The notes beneath the pieces are model-generated. The model was given only the letters and a program-made list of their open reading frames with translations, made no database searches and was not told the DNA's origin. A stretch of 64,000 nt of DNA. It comes from Fibrobacterota bacterium (lineage in GTDB: Bacteria > Fibrobacterota > Chitinivibrionia > Chitinivibrionales > FEN-1185). The stretch spans positions 1 to 64,000 of the forward strand of contig PLWQ01000036.1 of NCBI GenBank assembly GCA_003165595.1, given 5' to 3'. The translations under genes and the position numbers were made by a program. Below, one piece after another: positions 34,124 to 42,954 of the stretch. Each line of letters begins with the position of its first letter. Positions within the stretch are counted from its first letter, which is position 1.

Positions 34124-36049
34124 TTGAACTATCTCGGTTTTGCCCTCGACGCCTTCCAGGAAAAAGCGGTCCACGCCATCGACGAAGGAAAGTCGCTCAT
34201 CGTTGCCGCGCCAACCGGCTGCGGCAAAACCCTCATTGCCGAATACGCCGCCGAAGCCTCGATGAAAATAGGCAAGCGCGTAATTTACACCGCGCCTATC
34301 AAGGCGCTGTCGAACCAGAAATTCCGCGACTTCAGGAAACGGTTCGGCGATGCCGTGGTGGGTATCCACACCGGCGACGTCACCATCAATCCCGAGGGCC
34401 GGATCCTCATCATGACAACCGAGATCTTCCGCAACCTCATTCTCGAAAATTCGCCCCGGCTCGACGACGTCCACTATGTGATCTTCGATGAAATCCACTA
34501 CCTTGACGATCCGGAACGCGGCACCGTGTGGGAGGAAAGCATCATCCTTGCGCCCAAGGCCATACGGTTCATGTGCCTGTCGGCAACCGTGCCCAATTTG
34601 TACGAACTGGCCCAGTGGATGGAGGCGGTGCGGGGATCGCACGTGACGATTATCGAGGAAACGCACCGGCCCGTGCCGCTTAAACACTTCTTATACAGTG
34701 CCAAGTTCAAGCTGATGACCACAAAGCAACTCGGCAAAATGTACCTCAAGAACCCCGGCGAGCGGAAGGCCTTTCTCCGCAAGAAGCCGTCGTCGCGCAG
34801 TATTGTACGGCATGTGCTTGACACAGGCCATTATCCCATCCTGTACTTCTGCTTCAATCGGCACGCATGCGAGCGCAACGCACACATGCACTCCTGGCTC
34901 AATTTGCTGTCGCACGAGGAGCATTCGCGCGTGGGGGTGATGGTGGACGATCTGGTGGCCCAGTATCATCTGGGGCCCTACGACCGCCTCGAATCCATGC
35001 GCAGGCTGTGGGAAAGCGGTATCGCGTATCATCACGCGGGCATCCTGCCTGCGGCAAAGGAGATCGTGGAGCGGCTGTTCTCCTCGGGCCTTATCAAGCT
35101 GCTTTTTTGCACCGAAACCTTCGCGCTGGGCGTGAACATGCCCGCCAGCACCGTGATTTTCGATACGCTGGAAAAATTCGACGGGGTCGATTTCAACTAC
35201 CTCATGACGCGGCAGTACAACCAGATCGCGGGCCGCGCCGGCCGCCGCGGCATGGACGCGGTAGGCTACGTGTACGCGCAGGTGATTCCCGAGGCGACCG
35301 ATCCAAAGCAGGTGGAGCGGCTGTGGTTCGGTAAGAACGAAAGCATTTCGAGCAGGTTCAACGCCTCCTATTCAACCATTCTCTCTTTGTATAGCCAGTT
35401 CGGCCAGGACTCCTTCGACATCTTCCGGCGGAGCCTGCGCAACTTCCGCAAGGGGCAGTTCGCTTTCACGCATTCCTACCGCCAGGAGGAGGAGCAGATT
35501 GTCAACCGCATCGCGTTTCTCCAGGCGGCCGACTTTCTTTTGGGGACAAACCTCACCGACAAAGGCAGGCTCGCCATGGCGGTTAACGGCTACGAGATCC
35601 AGGCGGCCGAGCTCTACTATACCCGCAGCCTGGACGAGTGCAGCGCCGTGCAGCTTCCCGTGGTGATCGCGGCGCTCATCACCGAGGAAAGCCGCAGAAG
35701 GAACGCGGCTCCTGTGTCGGATATCAAGCTGCGCTTCCACGCCGAAGGAGTGATCCACAAATTGCGGTCCAAGGAACTCCGCTACAACATCGACACGCCC
35801 ATCCGCGAGCTCGATTTCTCGCTTGCCGCGCCCGTCTTCGCCTGGGCAAGCGGCTGCACGCTGTCGGAGCTCGAATCCTTCGGCGTGCCCGAGGGCGACC
35901 TGGTGCGCGTGCTGCGCATGACGGTGCAGCTCCTGCGCACCCTGCGCGACACCATACCCGACCCCTTCATGGCCGACAGGCTGCACGACTCGTTATTGCT
36001 TGTCAACAGGGATGTGGTTGATGCTCAGGCGGAGCTGGAAGTGGCGTGA
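34124..36049 (+). CDS. Ski2-like DExH-box RNA/DNA helicase
   Basis: 641 residues. Motif I APTGCGKT near residue 29, Ia TAPIKALSNQKF, II FDEIHYLDD (DExH), III LSATVPN, IV-VI with IAYHHAGILPA, CTETFALGVNMPASTV and NQIAGRAGRRGMD. These match HelY/Mtr4/Ski2-type helicases, which unwind structured RNA or DNA. The C-terminal 200 residues are helical. The TTG at 34124 has AAGGA at good spacing, so a non-ATG start is preferred. It is transcribed alone. Role in RNA turnover is inferred from the family. Confidence 0.92.
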   Translation: MNYLGFALDAFQEKAVHAIDEGKSLIVAAPTGCGKTLIAEYAAEASMKIGKRVIYTAPIKALSNQKFRDFRKRFGDAVVGIHTGDVTINPEGRILIMTTEIFRNLILENSPRLDDVHYVIFDEIHYLDDPERGTVWEESIILAPKAIRFMCLSATVPNLYELAQWMEAVRGSHVTIIEETHRPVPLKHFLYSAKFKLMTTKQLGKMYLKNPGERKAFLRKKPSSRSIVRHVLDTGHYPILYFCFNRHACERNAHMHSWLNLLSHEEHSRVGVMVDDLVAQYHLGPYDRLESMRRLWESGIAYHHAGILPAAKEIVERLFSSGLIKLLFCTETFALGVNMPASTVIFDTLEKFDGVDFNYLMTRQYNQIAGRAGRRGMDAVGYVYAQVIPEATDPKQVERLWFGKNESISSRFNASYSTILSLYSQFGQDSFDIFRRSLRNFRKGQFAFTHSYRQEEEQIVNRIAFLQAADFLLGTNLTDKGRLAMAVNGYEIQAAELYYTRSLDECSAVQLPVVIAALITEESRRRNAAPVSDIKLRFHAEGVIHKLRSKELRYNIDTPIRELDFSLAAPVFAWASGCTLSELESFGVPEGDLVRVLRMTVQLLRTLRDTIPDPFMADRLHDSLLLVNRDVVDAQAELEVA

Positions 36050-36115
36050 AATTGGTTTTAGGGAAGTCTTCTTGTGGGGGAAGTTCAGCCTGTCTCAAAT
36101 CTTGACAGTAGGTTT

Positions 36116-36278
36116 GGGCGTTTCCCTTTGTAGGGGCACAAAATTTTGTGCCCCTACAAAGGGTCGGCCCTCCCTCCGGGCTCGGCCGGTTGGCCTCGGT
36201 GCCGCCTGCCGCTAGCGCCTTCGGCCGCGGTCAGGCGGCCCTGCGCTTTGGCGCACCGCTACGGTCCTGCCTAACGCG
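36116..36278 (+). repeat. GC-rich interspersed element RC, copy 2, with inserted palindrome
   Basis: The element again runs from GGGCGTTTCCCT to CTAACGC, with the shared blocks CTCCCTCCGGGCTCGGCC, TGGCCTCGGTGCCGCC, CCTTCGGCCGCGGTC and ACCGCTACGGTC. In place of the CGCTGCGCTCGG of copy 1 it carries a palindrome of 40 bases. Confidence 0.75.
36124..36163. repeat. 40-bp perfect palindrome (REP-like hairpin) inside element RC
   Basis: Positions 36124-36143 (CCCTTTGTAGGGGCACAAAA) are the exact reverse complement of 36144-36163, with no loop between the arms. It could extrude as a cruciform or act as a transcript hairpin after the helicase gene. Confidence 0.85.
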
Positions 36279-36439
36279 TTCGTGCGAACCACGATTGCAG
36301 ATAGTGCTTCGGCAGTTTGCCAGGATCGGCTTAGAAGCAAGAATCCCAGTCATTGGCAAAAGGTAATTTGCGGAAAAAATGAACATGCACAACCGGACTG
36401 GTACAGTATTCTGGGAGACGCAAAGAGGAGTTTCTTGCG

Positions 36440-36570
36440 CCAGGGGCGCCGGAGGGTGTGCTTGGAGCACAGTGCCGGCCGACCCGGCCGAAAGGCCTAG
36501 GGCGGACCGGCACCGAGGCGAATAGCCGAGCCCGGAGAAGAACCGGTGCCCAAGGCAGGCGCCAAGATTC
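36440..36570 (-). repeat. GC-rich interspersed element RC, diverged inverted copy 3
   Basis: On the minus strand the order CTCCGGGCTCGGC, GCCTCGGTGCCGG, GGCCTTTCGGCCGGGTC is that of copies 1 and 2 with many changes, and the GC-rich hairpin character is kept. Together with copy 2 it fills much of the gap 36050-36633 downstream of the helicase; no gene is supported there. Confidence 0.42.
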
Positions 36571-36633
36571 ACAAGCGCTACAGGAAGACCTGCGCGGTGT
36601 CCCCACCAAACCAACTACACTAACTATCAATAT

Positions 36634-37212
36634 TCACAATCTCAGCACCGCCGGATCCCATTTCTTCATTACAAAGAAATACGCCGCATCCACGCCGGCG
36701 CCCACCAGCATCCCGAACACGGCCCCTGCCGCAACATCCAACGGATAGTGCGCGCCCACGTAGACACGCGAGAACGCGATGAGGGCGGCAAACGCGAAGG
36801 CGGTGATCCAGACCCGCTTGCGTCTGTACAACAGTGAAAACAACGCGGCCTGTGCGAACATATTCATGGCATGGGAAGAGGGGAACGAGTCGGACGTCTT
36901 GCGTCCGAGGAGAAACCTGCCGCCCGGAATATCGACCCGCGTATCGCAGGGCCGCAGACGGTGGAACTGTGGTTTTATAATCCTGTTGCACACCGGGTCG
37001 GATGCGGACACGGTTATGAGCGCCAGTGCGATAACCACGAGCGCCGCCCTTCTCCTGAAGTAAATAAAAATAAGGGCAAAGAGAATGCCCGGAATTATCC
37101 AGAACCTGCCGTTTGTAATAAGGACAAACACGGCATCGAACACCGGGTTGGCTATGGTGTGGTTGAAGAACAGGAAGGCCTGCGTATCGAAATTAAGTAT
37201 GGTCTGGATCAT
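36634..37212 (-). CDS. PAP2-family membrane phosphatase
   Basis: 192 residues with about five membrane spans and all three catalytic motifs of the phosphatidic-acid phosphatase 2 family: KPQFHRLRP, SFPSSHAMN and SRVYVGAHYPLDV. It likely dephosphorylates a lipid phosphate such as undecaprenyl pyrophosphate or phosphatidylglycerophosphate on the outer face of the inner membrane. It precedes a DUF3108 lipoprotein gene read on the same strand, the phosphatase being downstream with a 72-base gap. Confidence 0.92.
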   Translation of the reverse strand: MIQTILNFDTQAFLFFNHTIANPVFDAVFVLITNGRFWIIPGILFALIFIYFRRRAALVVIALALITVSASDPVCNRIIKPQFHRLRPCDTRVDIPGGRFLLGRKTSDSFPSSHAMNMFAQAALFSLLYRRKRVWITAFAFAALIAFSRVYVGAHYPLDVAAGAVFGMLVGAGVDAAYFFVMKKWDPAVLRL

Positions 37213-37284
37213 CGTTTCCTGCTTGTGCGTGCGGCACGCGTTGCCGACGCGATTGCCTCCGGGAACCCGCAGTGGGGTGCGCCC

Positions 37285-38184
37285 CTAATAATGCTCGCCC
37301 TTTCGCTCATACCAGATGAGTCGGGCCGTTATTGAGCCCACCGCGATTTTGGCCCTCAACATGACGGGCATCTTGTAGGCATCGTCGGTGAGCCATAAAC
37401 TGATTTCATCCTTTTTTGTAAACACACGCCCTTCACCCACGAGCACCGGTTTTACAAGGAGGCAGTTGAACGTGCCTGCCTCCACTTCCACGGGTTTGCG
37501 CTCCACGCAACGCGAAAGGATACGGAAGGCTTTCGTGTGCACGAAACAATCGGCATAAAAGGAATCGCCGGGAACGAACGACAGCGTGCGCAGGTACATA
37601 AAGAGAGAGAAGTAATTCTGCACAAAGGGCGGACATTCCACAAATCCGGTGTCGTTTGAATGGGTATACACTCTGCGGGCTGTCTGGTCGAACATCTCCC
37701 ACCGGTTGTCCTTGTACTTGCCTTCGCGTAAATGCTGTTCAAAGAAGAGGGGATACATGCCCTCTGCGTCCATAGTGGTGCGGATAAGGTCACGTACTTT
37801 GTAAAAGGCACTGAAGAAATTGTTGGTCATTCCCCGGCCTTCCACAACCAGGCGTCCGTTTCCTGAATCGATGGATGTCTCCAGAATTACGAATCCGGCC
37901 CGCAGCGGCCCCCAGCCGACGTCGTAAACGAATTTCTCTCCCGTAACAAGCGGTACGCTGTCGAGTTTCCGCAGTCCATAGGAGAACGAAAACCGCTTTC
38001 TGGTACAAATGGAGTCTACGAACCGCACCGGGAAGAGTCGGGGGTACTGGGAAGGCTGGTCGAGCTTGCACCAATCGCCTTCGTGTGCGCACGCCGATTC
38101 AACCGACAGGGTTGTGTCGCCGCGGCCCGGCGCGCAGGCGGCCAGCACGAATACCAAGCATCGGAGAACAGCGCGGGCGTGCAT
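37285..38184 (-). CDS. DUF3108-family lipoprotein
   Basis: 299 residues. The ATG at 38184 gives MHARAVLRCLVFVLAACAPG, a signal peptide with a lipobox (LAAC), so it should be anchored to a membrane by its Cys. The body begins VTGEKFVYDVGWGPLRAGFVILE, the hallmark start of DUF3108, and continues through RTTMDAEGMYPLFFEQHLREG to a last strand pair. DUF3108 proteins are beta-rich envelope proteins whose function is not settled. GGAGGG lies 12 bases upstream. Confidence 0.82.
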   Translation of the reverse strand: MHARAVLRCLVFVLAACAPGRGDTTLSVESACAHEGDWCKLDQPSQYPRLFPVRFVDSICTRKRFSFSYGLRKLDSVPLVTGEKFVYDVGWGPLRAGFVILETSIDSGNGRLVVEGRGMTNNFFSAFYKVRDLIRTTMDAEGMYPLFFEQHLREGKYKDNRWEMFDQTARRVYTHSNDTGFVECPPFVQNYFSLFMYLRTLSFVPGDSFYADCFVHTKAFRILSRCVERKPVEVEAGTFNCLLVKPVLVGEGRVFTKKDEISLWLTDDAYKMPVMLRAKIAVGSITARLIWYERKGEHY

Positions 38185-38449
38185 ACAAAAAGGAATCCCT
38201 CCAGCCGGGCCAACCATTGATAAAGGCAAATTGCGGGCAGGCTGCGCCGGCCATAACTCAACCGAGTGTTCCGCAAAAGCCGTCCATAAAAATAATCCCC
38301 GCCGGATTGCGCGGTCTGCAGGCCGCCTCCCGCACGCAACGGTTTTGCCGCGCACCAGGCACATATTATCTTTATCTCCGGGTCAAGGCCGCATTACAGG
38401 TCCAAAACCACGGCGCCATCACCCTTTTCAAACCGGAAAGGACCGTTTC

Positions 38450-39214
38450 ATGAAAACGCGTACACTCGTCTCCATTTCCCTCACGGTCATGATGCTTGCC
38501 CTGGTTATGTGCTCCAAGAATGCCGGCACCAACCCCGTGCAAAAGCAGAATACCGTTTTTGATTATTCCGACACGCTCGCCTTGCGGGTGATACTCGACG
38601 CCAACGGTCTTGCCGCGACGTCGGCGGGAAGCCCGTCGATTCTGGTGATGATGCTCGACGAAAACAATAACCATCGCATCAAGGAACTCAATCTCGGCAG
38701 CAAGAACCTTACGGTCATTCCCGCACAAATCAAGGCGCTTACGGCCATGGATATCCTGCGGCTCGACACCAACAGCATCACCGCGCTTCCGCCGGAAATC
38801 GGCAAATGCACCTCGCTGGTCCGGATCCAGATGTCCAACAACCAGCTTGCAACGCTGCCGACCCAAATCGGTTCGCTCCATTCGCTCACCAACCTTGTCT
38901 TGTCGCACAATGCAATTTCGTTCCTGCCCCAGGGCTTGTGGACGCTCGCCTCGCTTCAGCAGCTCGATCTCGATTTCAACCAGCTCGACAGTCTATCCTC
39001 GCAGGTGTCGAATTGTGTCAATTTGAGCAGGCTTTCGCTCAACAACAACCAGCTCGCCACGTTGCCTTCGTCGCTCCAGTCGGTGAGCTCGCTTCAATTC
39101 ATGCAGATAGACAACAACCGCATCTGTCCCGCGACGCTTGGCACCTCCTTCGCAGGCTGGCTCGACCAGCGGGCCGAGTCCGATTGGAGAACGACGCAGG
39201 GGACATGCCCCTAA
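38450..39214 (+). CDS. Leucine-rich-repeat lipoprotein-like protein
   Basis: 254 residues: a signal peptide with a Cys in a lipobox-like context (ALVMCSKNAG, Met at -1 is atypical), a spacer, then about seven 23-residue LRR units of the type LxxLxLxxNxLxxLPxxIxxL, for example LVRIQMSNNQLATLPTQIGSL and LSRLSLNNNQLATLPSSLQSV. It should be a surface or periplasmic binding protein. AAAGGA precedes the ATG. Divergent from the DUF3108 gene across 265 bases. Confidence 0.88.
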   Translation: MKTRTLVSISLTVMMLALVMCSKNAGTNPVQKQNTVFDYSDTLALRVILDANGLAATSAGSPSILVMMLDENNNHRIKELNLGSKNLTVIPAQIKALTAMDILRLDTNSITALPPEIGKCTSLVRIQMSNNQLATLPTQIGSLHSLTNLVLSHNAISFLPQGLWTLASLQQLDLDFNQLDSLSSQVSNCVNLSRLSLNNNQLATLPSSLQSVSSLQFMQIDNNRICPATLGTSFAGWLDQRAESDWRTTQGTCP

Positions 39215-39324
39215 ATCCGGCGCAGTCGTGAGCTCGCCGTAAAGCCCGGAAACGCCCCTGCCGGCATCCATGTACTCCGCCGTCGCGGGTCGGGCCTCAG
39301 CTATCTTAGAAAGAGTCACCAGCC

Positions 39325-39804
39325 GTGAGCGAATCCGCCCGTACACCGTCTTCTTCGGCAGTCCGTTTCGTCAAGTTCGGCATTGTGGGAGGCAGCGGCG
39401 TCGTGGTGAACGTCGGTCTTCTCCACCTGTTTACAACGCTGGCAGCCCTCGACTATCGCATCGCCAGCCTCGCCGCCATCGAATGCGCGGTAATAAACAA
39501 TTTTCTCTGGAACTATTTCTGGACATGGCGGGACAGGAAAACGGGAAGCAAACGGTCGTTTGCGTACATGCTTTTCAAGTTTCATCTTTCGTCCGGATTC
39601 ACGGCGCTCATTGTCAACTGGGGGCTGCTCGTGCTGCTCACCGAGGTCATCCACCTCCATTACCATCTCCCCAATGTACCCGATTATCATGTCTCCAACC
39701 TCATAGGAATCGGGTTCGGTGCCGTGGTCAATTTTTTTCTGGGACATTTCTGGGTATTTTCAAAAAAACCGGTGGCCGCCGGGACACGTACTGCTGAAGA
39801 TTGA
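39325..39804 (+). CDS. GtrA-family membrane protein
   Basis: 159 residues with four membrane spans. The N-terminal VRFVKFGIVGGSGVVVNVGLLHLF and the INNFLWNYFWTWRDR motif, followed by VNFFLGHFWVF at the end, are typical of GtrA, which helps move undecaprenyl-linked sugars across the inner membrane. The start is GTG. Its stop overlaps the TTG start of the next gene (TTGA), so it is coupled to a YfhO-type protein, a pairing that suggests lipid-linked glycan work. Confidence 0.9.
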   Translation: MSESARTPSSSAVRFVKFGIVGGSGVVVNVGLLHLFTTLAALDYRIASLAAIECAVINNFLWNYFWTWRDRKTGSKRSFAYMLFKFHLSSGFTALIVNWGLLVLLTEVIHLHYHLPNVPDYHVSNLIGIGFGAVVNFFLGHFWVFSKKPVAAGTRTAED

Positions 39805-42257
39805 AAGAGGCAAATCCCCTCGCTGGGGCGAAAGTGACGCTACGCATGCAATCATCCGCGAAAAAAACCGGAGAGAAACGCTCGTCCGCAGATACCGCAA
39901 ACGCCGGTGGGCCGTCGCCCGCAGCGTGGAAGGCCTTTGCCCCGGCCGGAATTCTCATTGTGCTCACCGCCCTGTTTTATTGGCCCATTCTTGTCGGAAA
40001 GGGCTTCCTGTGGAACGACTTTCTCGAACAGAACTTTGTCTATCGTCTGTTCGCCGCGGTGTCTTTGAAACAGGGGGTTATGCCCTTGTGGAACCCCTAC
40101 GTGTTTTCGGGCCTGCCATTCTTCGCCGACGTGCAGGCCGCAGTGCTCTATCCTCTCAACCTGATACTCACCCCTTTCGCAGGCGGAGACTGGCTTAGCC
40201 CGCTTCTTGTCGAATATCAGATCGTGTTGCACATCGCAATGGCGGGATGTTTCATGTACCTGCTTGCCCGTGACTTTGGCGCAAGCAGAAGCGGCAGTCT
40301 GCTGGCGGGCGTAACCTTCATGTTCTGCGGGTTCTTCACCACCCACATTTTTCACGAAAATCTTATCCATTCGGCAGCATGGTTCCCGCTGGCCATTTTC
40401 CTGTTCAGGCGCGCCATAGAGAGAGCCAGCCTGCTGTATGCATCGCTCACTGCGCTCGTGTTGTGCACCATTTTCCTGTGCGGGTATCCGCAGCTTATGG
40501 TTCACATGTACTACTGGCTTGCGGCGTACTACCTGTTTGGGCTCGTCGTGCGAATTCGCAACAAGACTCGCGTGATGCCGGAGTTGAAGAAAGCGGGGGT
40601 GTTTGCAGTGCTGGTTGTTCTTGGCATAGGGATGGCGAGCGTCCAGCTGCTCCCAACGCAGGAACTCGCAAAAAACTCGGTGAGGCCGCATCTTGCTTTC
40701 TCGGAATCGTGTGAAGGATCCTTGCGGCCCTACCGGTTCGTTACCCTGTTTGTCCCCAACTACTTCGGCCAGCCCCAGAAAAGCGCCTATTGGGGAATTT
40801 CGGACAAGGATGTCAACGGCGGCGTGCACAACTACTGGGAAACCGCAATCTACGCGGGGACGGTATCGCTTGCGCTTGCGGCAATCACGCCTTTTGTGGT
40901 GCGCACCCCGCTTACCGTCTTTCTCTCGGCCATGGCCGTTGTGAGTCTGCTCCTTTCCATGGGAAATTCGTTCTTCCTGTATTGGCTGGTTTTCAAGTTC
41001 CTGCCTGCGTTCAGTGCGTTCCGCATACCGGGCCGGTTCGCGTACTTGTTCACATTGTCTGTATCGCTTCTTGCGGGAACAGGCCTCACCTGGCTGCAGG
41101 CGAACGGCCCGCGTGAGAAGAACGCGCGGCTCAAGACAATCGCCCAGCGGGCCCTGCTTGTTGCCGCCGGCGCCGCCGTTCTGTGGGCGCTGCTCGCGTC
41201 GGCCGGCGTTTTGAGGAACGGTATCGCCGACTTCATGCTTGCCTCGGGCCGCTTCGGAGCCAACGCGGCAGGCATCGAAAACTACATTGACAAACAGATA
41301 TATCCGGTGGTACTCAAGGGCATCTGGCTTTTTGCGGGGCTTGTTGCAATCGTTGCGGCAATAACCGTTATGCGCCTGCGCGGAAAAATTTCCGGCCGCA
41401 CCGCGGCATGTGCCGTCCTTGGCGCCGCCGCGCTCGACTTTGCGGCATTCGGTTTCGGATTTGCAGCCGGAAACATCGATCCCTCAGCCATGTATGCGAA
41501 GACGCCGGCAGTGGAACAGCTTCAAGACATGGAAAAGACCGGGTATTTCCGGATAAACTCCCGCAATTCCAATCCCGGGACGGACGACCTGGGCGGGGCG
41601 GCCATGGTGTTCCGTAAGAACCAGGGAAGCGTCCATCACCTGTTCTTGATGGAAGGCTACAATCCGCTGCGGCTCAAGCGCGAACTCGTGGACCGCAAAC
41701 CGCGCACGCTCGACATCCTCAACGTTGGACTCAAGATAAACCTCGACGAAAAAGGACAAATGTCTCTGGTAGCGAACCCCACCTACTTTCCCCGCTGCCG
41801 GATGGTATATAACTATGCCGTGGAACGCAGCGAAGACAGTATCCTTCCGCTGCTTCATTCTCCGGCATTCGATTACAAGAAATCGGTTATTCTGGAAGAG
41901 CAGCCCTCTGCGGCAATCGACACCGGAGCGCCGGACACCTCCTGGAATTGCCGTATTGTAAACTACTCCCTCAACCGGATCGACCTTGATGTGACAAGCG
42001 CGAAGAACGGCCTTGCGGTTCTCAGCGAAATCTACTATCCTTCCTGGAAGGCAACAGTGGACGGCAAGCCCGCGCCCGTGTACCGCGCCGACTACGCGCT
42101 CAGGGCGATTCCGGTGGGCCGGGGGCATCATCAGGTTTCGTGCTATTTTTCAACCGATGTGTTTAGAACAGGATTGCTCCTCTCGCTGGCTGCGCTTGCA
42201 ATAACGCTTGCGCTTGGAGGATTTGGATTCTGGCTTGCACGAAGAGCGAAGGCATAA
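39801..42257 (+). CDS. YfhO-family polytopic membrane protein
   Basis: 818 residues with about a dozen membrane spans and a periplasmic C-terminal domain. Early residues FLWNDFLEQNFVYRLFAAVSLKQGVMPLWNPYVFSGLPFFADVQ match the YfhO/GT-C signature in which a conserved Asp (NDFLEQ) sits in the first extracytoplasmic loop. These proteins are thought to glycosylate cell-wall or lipid acceptors using lipid-linked sugars. The TTG at 39801 overlaps the GtrA stop; an internal ATG at 39846 is the alternative start. Confidence 0.9.
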   Translation: MKEANPLAGAKVTLRMQSSAKKTGEKRSSADTANAGGPSPAAWKAFAPAGILIVLTALFYWPILVGKGFLWNDFLEQNFVYRLFAAVSLKQGVMPLWNPYVFSGLPFFADVQAAVLYPLNLILTPFAGGDWLSPLLVEYQIVLHIAMAGCFMYLLARDFGASRSGSLLAGVTFMFCGFFTTHIFHENLIHSAAWFPLAIFLFRRAIERASLLYASLTALVLCTIFLCGYPQLMVHMYYWLAAYYLFGLVVRIRNKTRVMPELKKAGVFAVLVVLGIGMASVQLLPTQELAKNSVRPHLAFSESCEGSLRPYRFVTLFVPNYFGQPQKSAYWGISDKDVNGGVHNYWETAIYAGTVSLALAAITPFVVRTPLTVFLSAMAVVSLLLSMGNSFFLYWLVFKFLPAFSAFRIPGRFAYLFTLSVSLLAGTGLTWLQANGPREKNARLKTIAQRALLVAAGAAVLWALLASAGVLRNGIADFMLASGRFGANAAGIENYIDKQIYPVVLKGIWLFAGLVAIVAAITVMRLRGKISGRTAACAVLGAAALDFAAFGFGFAAGNIDPSAMYAKTPAVEQLQDMEKTGYFRINSRNSNPGTDDLGGAAMVFRKNQGSVHHLFLMEGYNPLRLKRELVDRKPRTLDILNVGLKINLDEKGQMSLVANPTYFPRCRMVYNYAVERSEDSILPLLHSPAFDYKKSVILEEQPSAAIDTGAPDTSWNCRIVNYSLNRIDLDVTSAKNGLAVLSEIYYPSWKATVDGKPAPVYRADYALRAIPVGRGHHQVSCYFSTDVFRTGLLLSLAALAITLALGGFGFWLARRAKA

Positions 42258-42380
42258 GGAGCAAATGACACCACCGTCGGTGTTGGCGATTCGGTGCGTC
42301 TTTGCGCAACAGCCCCGGGCTTCCTTGAACGGAGGCGGAGCAATGGTATCATGTCATCCAACGATTAAGACTTTTATTTA

Positions 42381-42408
42381 TTGTTCTAAATTGAAAAATT
42401 AGTATATT
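42381..42408 (+). promoter_or_regulatory. Possible sigma-70-type promoter of the glucan locus
   Basis: TTGTTC at 42381-42386, a 16-base spacer and TATATT at 42403-42408 lie in an AT-rich stretch about 80 bases before the first gene of the locus. The call rests on consensus similarity only. Confidence 0.3.
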
Positions 42409-42486
42409 AAAAGTTACGTTTTTCGAATTGAATATGAAATTCCGATCCAAGAAACTCAAACACTTATTCTTTTAGGGGGTAGGGTT

Positions 42487-42882
42487 ATGTCTCCAAAATG
42501 CAAAATTCTGGTCCTTTTTCTGGCTCTCGGCGTTTTTGCCGCTCCGGAAAACCTCCAGAAATCGAGCGCAGCATTCAGCTTTGTCCAGGCAGGCGTCATT
42601 AATCCTTATGCATATTGGGCAAATGGCTCCTATTTCTCCTGCAGGAAGATTGTAAATGGAAAACAGGGCATGGTTTTCTCGTGGTCGATTCTCGGCAACA
42701 CCGCACAAACGGGGAAGCTTTCCATTTACACGGTTTCGGGCAAGATGATAAAGTCTTTTGATTTGACTTCCCGCGACAAGAGCGTCAGTTGGAACATGCC
42801 TCAAGGCAAGTTGGCAAGCGGAGTATACTTTGCCGTGTTGAACTTCGGCTTGCTCAAGAAAAACCTTAAGATCATGTACTAG
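42487..42882 (+). CDS. Exported protein made essentially of one T9SS-type sorting-like domain
   Basis: 131 residues. A signal peptide (KCKILVLFLALGVFA) is followed by 30 residues and then a complete beta-sandwich of sorting-domain type: GKLSIYTVSGKMIKSFDL, SVSWNMPQGKLASGVYFAVL, LLKKNLKIMY. There is no catalytic or binding domain attached. AGGGGGTAGGG precedes the ATG. It is 72 bases upstream of the GH3 gene, which itself lacks a sorting domain. Confidence 0.8.
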   Translation: MSPKCKILVLFLALGVFAAPENLQKSSAAFSFVQAGVINPYAYWANGSYFSCRKIVNGKQGMVFSWSILGNTAQTGKLSIYTVSGKMIKSFDLTSRDKSVSWNMPQGKLASGVYFAVLNFGLLKKNLKIMY

Positions 42883-42954
42883 GTGGCAAAAATGGCAAGA
42901 GAAAAATCGACAACAAAACCAGCCCACGAGGCAATTTTCAGGAGGAATAGTATT

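Noticed and set aside
36231-36630. Minus-strand frames between the helicase and the PAP2 gene
   Set aside because: They are translations of GC-rich repeat element RC and lack ribosome sites.
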